Source: Streptomyces showdoensis (lineage in GTDB: Bacteria > Actinomycetota > Actinomycetes > Streptomycetales > Streptomycetaceae). From it: a stretch of DNA of 64,000 bases. Position numbers and translations under genes: made by a program. Location of the stretch: contig NZ_BAAAXG010000026.1 of the NCBI RefSeq assembly GCF_039535475.1, positions 1,922,001-1,986,000 of the forward strand, written 5' to 3'. Positions 59,553 to 64,000 of the stretch are shown piece after piece (within the stretch, counting starts at the first letter, position 1; each line of letters starts with the position of its first letter). Under the pieces are notes generated by a model. It had not been told where the DNA came from. It did not search any database and was given only the letters and a program-made list of their open reading frames with translations.

Positions 59553-61088
59553 GTGAGTACGACCAGCACGACCCCCAGCCTCCCGGTGCCCACGCACGCC
59601 GTCCGACTGCGCGAGGCACTGCTCGCCGCCGACTTCACCGCCGACGGTCTGCTCGACCTGCTCGGCGCGCAGGCCTATGCCGCGCTCGCCCGCAGCGAGA
59701 CCGTGCCCGCCCTCCGGGCGACCCGCGGGGACTCCCCGCTGGAGACCCTCGTCCGCCTCTTCCTGCTCCAGCGGTCCGTGGCGCACGAGCGGGCCGCCGC
59801 GGCGCTGCCCCTGGCGGAGGCGCTCGCCGACGGCTGGGTCGTCCGCGAGGACGACACCGTGCTCGCCACCGTCGACGTACGGCCGTACGGCGGGCCGGAC
59901 GGCGAGGACTGGTTCATCGTCTCCGACCTCGGCTGCGCTGTCGGCGGGGCCGGCGGCATCGGGAAGAAGGACGAGGGAGTCGTGCTCGGCGTCGGCGGGG
60001 CCTCCACCACCCTCGCCGGCATCACCGTCCGCACCCCCGTCGCCACCGCCCTCGACCTCGGCACCGGCTCCGGCATCCAGGCGCTGCACGCCGCCCAGCA
60101 CGCCACCCTGGTCACCGCGACCGACCTCAACCCGCGGGCCCTCGACTTCACCCGGCTCACCCTCGCCCTCTCCGGGGCCCGGGGCGCCGAGCTGCTGACC
60201 GGTTCGCTCTTCGAGCCGGTCGACGGCGACACGTACGACCTGATCGTCTCCAACCCGCCGTTCGTGATCTCCCCGGGCGCCGGGCTCACCTACCGGGACG
60301 GCGGCATGGGCGGCGACGACCTGTGCCGCACGCTCGTCCAGGAGGCCGGCGAGCGGCTCAACGACGGCGGATACGCCCAGTTCCTCGCCAACTGGCAGCA
60401 CGTCGAGGGCGAGGAGTGGCAGGACCGGCTGCGCTCCTGGGTGCCGCGCGGCTGCGACGCGTGGATCGTGCAGCGCGAGGTCCAGGACGTCACCCAGTAC
60501 ACCGAGCTGTGGCTGCGCGACAGCGGCGACCACCGCGGCGACCCGGACGCGTACCGGGAGGCGTACGGGCGCTGGCTCGACGAGTTCGAGGCCCGCAAGA
60601 CCAAGGGGATCGGCTTCGGCTGGATCACCCTGCGCAAGAGCGCGGCCGTCGCCGCCGGCCAGGCCGAGCCGTCGATCGTCCTGGAGGAGTGGCCGCACCC
60701 CGTCGAGCAGCCCCTCGGCGACACCGTACGCGCCCACTTCGAGCGCCAGGACTACCTGCGCGGCCGGGACGACGCGGCGCTGCTCGCCGACCGCTTCGCC
60801 CTCGCACCCGAGGTCGTCCAGGAGCAGGTCGGCCTGCCCGGCGCCGAGGACCCCGAGCACGTGCTGCTCCGCCAGAACCGCGGGATGCGCCGGGCCACCC
60901 GGGTGGACCACGTGGCGGCCGGCTTCGCGGGCGTCTGCGACGGCACGCTGAGCGCCGGGCGGATCCTCGACGCCATCGGCCAGCTGACCGGCGAGGACCC
61001 GGTCCTGCTGCGGGACCGCACCCCGCAGGCGATCCGGCTGCTGGTGGAGGAGGGCTTCCTGCTGCCGGTGACCGACGACGCCGGCTGA
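59553..61088 (+). CDS. SAM-dependent methyltransferase with N-terminal and C-terminal extra domains
   Basis: The 511-residue protein has motif I ALDLGTGSGIQALHAA, acidic loop VTATDLNPRALDFTRL and the amino-methyltransferase signature LIVSNPPFVISPG (NPPF), typical of methyltransferases acting on amide or exocyclic amine nitrogens. An N-terminal helical domain of about 150 residues and a C-terminal winged domain of about 130 residues are outside the core. GTG 59553 was chosen because upstream codons are not protein-like. Substrate unknown. Confidence 0.82.
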   Translation: MSTTSTTPSLPVPTHAVRLREALLAADFTADGLLDLLGAQAYAALARSETVPALRATRGDSPLETLVRLFLLQRSVAHERAAAALPLAEALADGWVVREDDTVLATVDVRPYGGPDGEDWFIVSDLGCAVGGAGGIGKKDEGVVLGVGGASTTLAGITVRTPVATALDLGTGSGIQALHAAQHATLVTATDLNPRALDFTRLTLALSGARGAELLTGSLFEPVDGDTYDLIVSNPPFVISPGAGLTYRDGGMGGDDLCRTLVQEAGERLNDGGYAQFLANWQHVEGEEWQDRLRSWVPRGCDAWIVQREVQDVTQYTELWLRDSGDHRGDPDAYREAYGRWLDEFEARKTKGIGFGWITLRKSAAVAAGQAEPSIVLEEWPHPVEQPLGDTVRAHFERQDYLRGRDDAALLADRFALAPEVVQEQVGLPGAEDPEHVLLRQNRGMRRATRVDHVAAGFAGVCDGTLSAGRILDAIGQLTGEDPVLLRDRTPQAIRLLVEEGFLLPVTDDAG

Positions 61089-61156
61089 CCGACGGCGCCG
61101 GCTGACCGACGGCGCCGGCTGACCGACGGCGCCGGCTGACCGACGACGCCGGCTGG
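61072..61156. repeat. Five-unit 17-bp array starting at the methyltransferase stop
   Basis: Unit 1 (61072-61088) is CCGACGACGCCGGCTGA, the last codons plus stop TGA of the gene. Units 2-4 are exact CCGACGGCGCCGGCTGA copies at 17-bp steps. Unit 5 ends CTGG, losing the stop. Because 17 is not a multiple of three, the copies rotate frame, yet each keeps a TGA. Confidence 0.94.
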
Positions 61157-61518
61157 CGGCCGCAGCAGCCCGCCGGGGCCGGCGCCGCCCGCCCCGGCAC
61201 CTGCCGTGCACCCCGGGCCCTGACACCCGCCCCGGATCCGGGGCCCTGACACCCGCCCCGGATCCCGGCGCCGCCTCCGCCCCGCCGGGATCCGCGCCCC
61301 CCCGGGGCTTCGTCCGAGGGGAACTTCCGATGGGAACTTCCGACGGGAACTTCCGATGGGAACTGACGGTCGGTGAGGTGACGAAGAAGGCCGGACGCAC
61401 GGGGAAGTACCGGCCATCCTCGTGAAACCGTCCGGTGCCCTCCGCGCCGTTCACCGGGAATTCGCCCTGCTGACGTCGTGGGGTGCCAGCCTCGGCTCCG
61501 GGAGCCGGAGACGGCACG
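61157..61518. other. Gene-free region with further short repeats
   Basis: Two near-identical 25-bp units start with GGGCCCTGACACCCGCC (about 61216 and 61241). Three GGGAACTTCCGATG-type 14-mers follow at about 61318-61362. There is no gene. The 3' part presumably carries the promoter of the small membrane protein gene. Confidence 0.5.
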
Positions 61519-61737
61519 GTGACGGAACGGGGTACGGGCATGGAGAGCGGGCCGGCGATCTTCGCGGGAGGGGCGTTCACGCTGTTCGGGGCCGCACTGC
61601 TGGTGTGGACGGGGGTCCGGGTGGCGCAGGGCGAGCCCGTCGCGCTCGGCGTCGCGCCGCGGCCCGCCGCGGTCCTCGCGGGCCTCTTCGGCGCGGCCTC
61701 CCTGCTTCTCGGGATCTGGTGCTTCGGGCGTCCGTGA
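61519..61737 (+). CDS. Small two-helix membrane protein, 72 residues
   Basis: From a GTG at 61519 with GGAG eight nt upstream, the protein has two helices (GPAIFAGGAFTLFGAALLVWTG and PAAVLAGLFGAASLLLGIWCF) and a short basic link. No function. It precedes topA by 234 nt. Confidence 0.7.
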   Translation: MTERGTGMESGPAIFAGGAFTLFGAALLVWTGVRVAQGEPVALGVAPRPAAVLAGLFGAASLLLGIWCFGRP

Positions 61738-61971
61738 GGGTGCCCCGGTACGAGTCCCGCCCCGCCGGTCCGGCAGTCCGGGCGGCAGGAAGGGCAGGAG
61801 TCGGGTTACCGTTCGAGTGGCCGTTGCGGGCTTTCGCCGTTTGACACGGGGGCGGGTTGTACCGTCACACTCCGCAGCGACGGCAGTGTCACCTTGTGCC
61901 GCTGCCGTGCGTGCCAGCGCCGTACGTACGCAGTACGTGCCGGAGAGCGTCGACCGGAGAGAAGAGCGAAG

Positions 61972-64000
61972 TTGTCCCCGACCAGCGAGACCGCACAGGG
62001 CGGCCGCCGACTCGTCATCGTCGAGTCGCCTGCCAAGGCGAAGACGATCAAGGGCTACCTCGGCCCCGGCTACGTCGTCGAGGCGAGCGTCGGGCACATC
62101 CGCGACCTCCCGAGCGGCGCCGCCGAGGTGCCCGAGAAGTACACCGGCGAGGTGCGCCGCCTCGGCGTCGACGTCGACCATGACTTCCAGCCCATCTATG
62201 TCGTCAACGCCGACAAGAAGGCGCAGGTCAGGAAGCTCAAGGAGCTGCTGGCCGAGTCCGACGAGCTCTTCCTCGCCACCGATGAGGACCGCGAGGGCGA
62301 GGCCATCGCGTGGCACCTCCAGGAAGTCCTGAAGCCGAAGGTCCCGGTCCACCGGATGGTCTTCCACGAGATCACCAAGGACGCGATCCAGCAGGCCGTC
62401 GCCAACCCGCGCGAGCTGAACAAGCGGATGGTCGACGCCCAGGAGACCCGCCGCATCCTCGACCGGCTGTACGGCTACGAGGTCTCGCCGGTCCTGTGGA
62501 AGAAGGTCATGCGGGGCCTGTCCGCGGGCCGCGTCCAGTCCGTCGCGACCCGGCTCGTCGTCGAGCGCGAGCGCGAGCGGATCGCCTTCCGCTCGGCCGA
62601 GTACTGGGACCTCACCGGAACCTTCTCCACCGGCCGGGCCGGCGACCCCTCCGACCCGTCGTCCCTGGTCGCGCGCCTCGCGACGGTCGACGGCAAGCGG
62701 GTCGCGCAGGGCCGTGACTTCGGCGCCGACGGCCGCCTGAAGACCGAGAACGTGCTCCACCTCGACGAGGAGAAGGCCCGCGCGCTGGCCGCCTCCCTCG
62801 CCGACACGCGCTTCGCCGTCCGCTCGGTCGAGTCGAAGCCGTACCGCCGCTCCCCGTACGCCCCCTTCCGCACCACGACCCTCCAGCAGGAGGCGAGCCG
62901 GAAGCTGGGCTTCGGTGCGAAGGCGACCATGCAGGTGGCGCAGAAGCTGTACGAGAACGGCTTCATCACCTACATGCGTACGGACTCCACGATCCTGTCC
63001 GACACGGCCGTCGGTGCGGCCCGTGCACAGGTCACGCAGCTCTACGGCGCCGACTACCTGCCGGAGAAGCCGCGCGTCTACGCCGGCAAGGTCAAGAACG
63101 CCCAGGAGGCGCACGAGGCGATTCGTCCTTCGGGTGATCGTTTCCGCACCCCCGCGGAGACCGGGCTGACCGGCGACCAGTTCCGGCTCTACGAGCTGAT
63201 CTGGAAGCGCACCGTCGCCTCCCAGATGAAGGACGCGACCGGCAACTCCGTCACCGTGAAGATCGCCGGCGCCGCCGCCGACGGCCGTGACACCGAGTTC
63301 TCCGCCTCCGGCAAGACGATCACCTTCCACGGCTTCATGAAGGCGTACGTCGAGGGCGCCGACGACCCGAACGCCGAGCTCGACGACCGCGAGCGGCGCC
63401 TGCCGCAGGTCTCCGAGGGCGACGCGCTCGCCGCCGAGGAGATCACCGCGGACGGCCACGCGACCAAGCCGCCGGCCCGCTACACCGAGGCCAGCCTGGT
63501 CAAGGAGCTCGAAGAGCGCGAGATCGGCCGCCCGTCGACGTACGCCTCGATCATCGGCACCATCCTCGACCGCGGCTACGTCTTCAAGAAGGGGACGGCG
63601 CTCGTGCCGTCGTTCCTCTCCTTCGCCGTCGTCAACCTCCTGGAGAAGCACTTCGGGCGGCTCGTCGACTACGACTTCACCGCCCGGATGGAGGACGACC
63701 TCGACCGCATCGCGCGCGGCGAGGCCCAGGCGGTGCCGTGGCTGAAGCGTTTCTACTTCGGTGAGGGCGGCGGCTCCGGCGAGGGCGGCGCGGCGGACGC
63801 CGGCAACGGCGACGGCGACCACCTCGGCGGGCTGAAGGAGCTGGTCACCGACCTCGGCGCCATCGACGCCCGGGAGATCTCCTCCTTCCCCGTCGGCGAC
63901 GGCATCGTGCTGCGCGTCGGCCGCTACGGCCCGTACGTCGAGCGCGGCGAGAAGGACCAGGAAGGCCACCAGCGCGCCGACGTCCCCGAGGACCTCGCGC
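61972..64000 (+). CDS. topA: DNA topoisomerase I, N-terminal part (partial)
   Basis: A TTG start behind GGAGAGAAG opens MSPTSETAQGGRRLVIVESP, the Streptomyces TopA N-terminus. The TOPRIM acidic residues are in VIVESPAKA and ATDEDREGEA. The active-site tyrosine is in NGFITYMRTDST. The 5Y-CAP regions follow (LKELEEREIGRPSTYASII-like). The gene runs off the window at 64000. It relaxes negative supercoils and is essential in Streptomyces, where it has a long Lys-rich tail that lies outside this window. Confidence 0.95.
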   Translation, partial: MSPTSETAQGGRRLVIVESPAKAKTIKGYLGPGYVVEASVGHIRDLPSGAAEVPEKYTGEVRRLGVDVDHDFQPIYVVNADKKAQVRKLKELLAESDELFLATDEDREGEAIAWHLQEVLKPKVPVHRMVFHEITKDAIQQAVANPRELNKRMVDAQETRRILDRLYGYEVSPVLWKKVMRGLSAGRVQSVATRLVVERERERIAFRSAEYWDLTGTFSTGRAGDPSDPSSLVARLATVDGKRVAQGRDFGADGRLKTENVLHLDEEKARALAASLADTRFAVRSVESKPYRRSPYAPFRTTTLQQEASRKLGFGAKATMQVAQKLYENGFITYMRTDSTILSDTAVGAARAQVTQLYGADYLPEKPRVYAGKVKNAQEAHEAIRPSGDRFRTPAETGLTGDQFRLYELIWKRTVASQMKDATGNSVTVKIAGAAADGRDTEFSASGKTITFHGFMKAYVEGADDPNAELDDRERRLPQVSEGDALAAEEITADGHATKPPARYTEASLVKELEEREIGRPSTYASIIGTILDRGYVFKKGTALVPSFLSFAVVNLLEKHFGRLVDYDFTARMEDDLDRIARGEAQAVPWLKRFYFGEGGGSGEGGAADAGNGDGDHLGGLKELVTDLGAIDAREISSFPVGDGIVLRVGRYGPYVERGEKDQEGHQRADVPEDLA

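Overview
The window is high-GC DNA from a Streptomyces-type actinomycete. The evidence is very strong third-position GC, frequent GTG and TTG starts, a wblA gene (C13, C35, C38, C44) and bldG, and a gene order I recognise from Streptomyces chromosomes: ask-asd, a sigma factor, penicillin-binding protein/wblA/two ArsA-like ATPases, RidA-NUDIX-lactamase fold, crp-nth, marP, nhaA, acs, a tad pilus locus, bldG, hppA and topA. Apart from one insertion this is core chromosome.

Layout. 1-1.2 kb: end of aspartate kinase and asd. 1.5-3.3 kb: a sigma factor with a one-helix membrane partner. 3.4-7.3 kb: SURF1, an S9 peptidase, a methyltransferase and a small membrane protein. 7.4-14.2 kb: a double Lrp/AsnC-type regulator facing a large ATPase-like regulator, a YdcF protein, a Ser/Thr kinase and two tandem RNHCP zinc-ribbon genes. 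14.4-20 kb: a secreted-protein gene broken by an amber codon, tRNA-Pro(CGG), a Pr6Pr membrane protein, a phosphoesterase, a YqeY protein and a bifunctional penicillin-binding protein. 20.2-22.4 kb: an islet holding a decayed IS110-type element and two unknown genes, lying between the PBP gene and wblA. 22.8-33.5 kb: wblA, the ArsA pair, RidA, NUDIX, MBL, SPFH, Crp, endonuclease III, CoA-NUDIX and MarP. 33.9-46.5 kb: an epoxide-hydrolase-like gene, a holin-like gene, nhaA, acs, a SulP-carbonic anhydrase fusion, a deacetylase-like lipoprotein, a MinD/CooC-like ATPase, a degenerate Fic-like protein and a HAD phosphatase. 47-52.4 kb: a tightly overlapping Flp/Tad pilus operon. 52.4-64 kb: an MrfA-type helicase, bldG with its anti-sigma partner, H+-pyrophosphatase, a lipoprotein, a methyltransferase and topA, which runs off the end.

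Functional themes. Several genes act in development and signalling (wblA, bldG/anti-sigma, crp, the Ser/Thr kinase, the sigma factor). Others act in envelope and stress physiology (PBP, MarP, NhaA, SulP-CA, HppA) and genome maintenance (Nth, MrfA-like helicase, TopA). Most operons show 4-nt ATGA or GTGA overlaps, so translational coupling is common. Most convergent gene pairs share long GC-rich hairpin terminators.

The most unusual feature is a set of tandem repeat arrays at gene 3' ends. In at least four places (7376-7548, 29218-29470, 52196-52420, 61072-61156) the terminal repeat unit is the stop-codon region of the adjacent gene. The rest of the array reads as copies of that 3' end running into the intergenic space. 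A fifth locus (43267/43443) carries a single 46-bp copy of a gene's 3' coding end. I do not know of a described mechanism for this.
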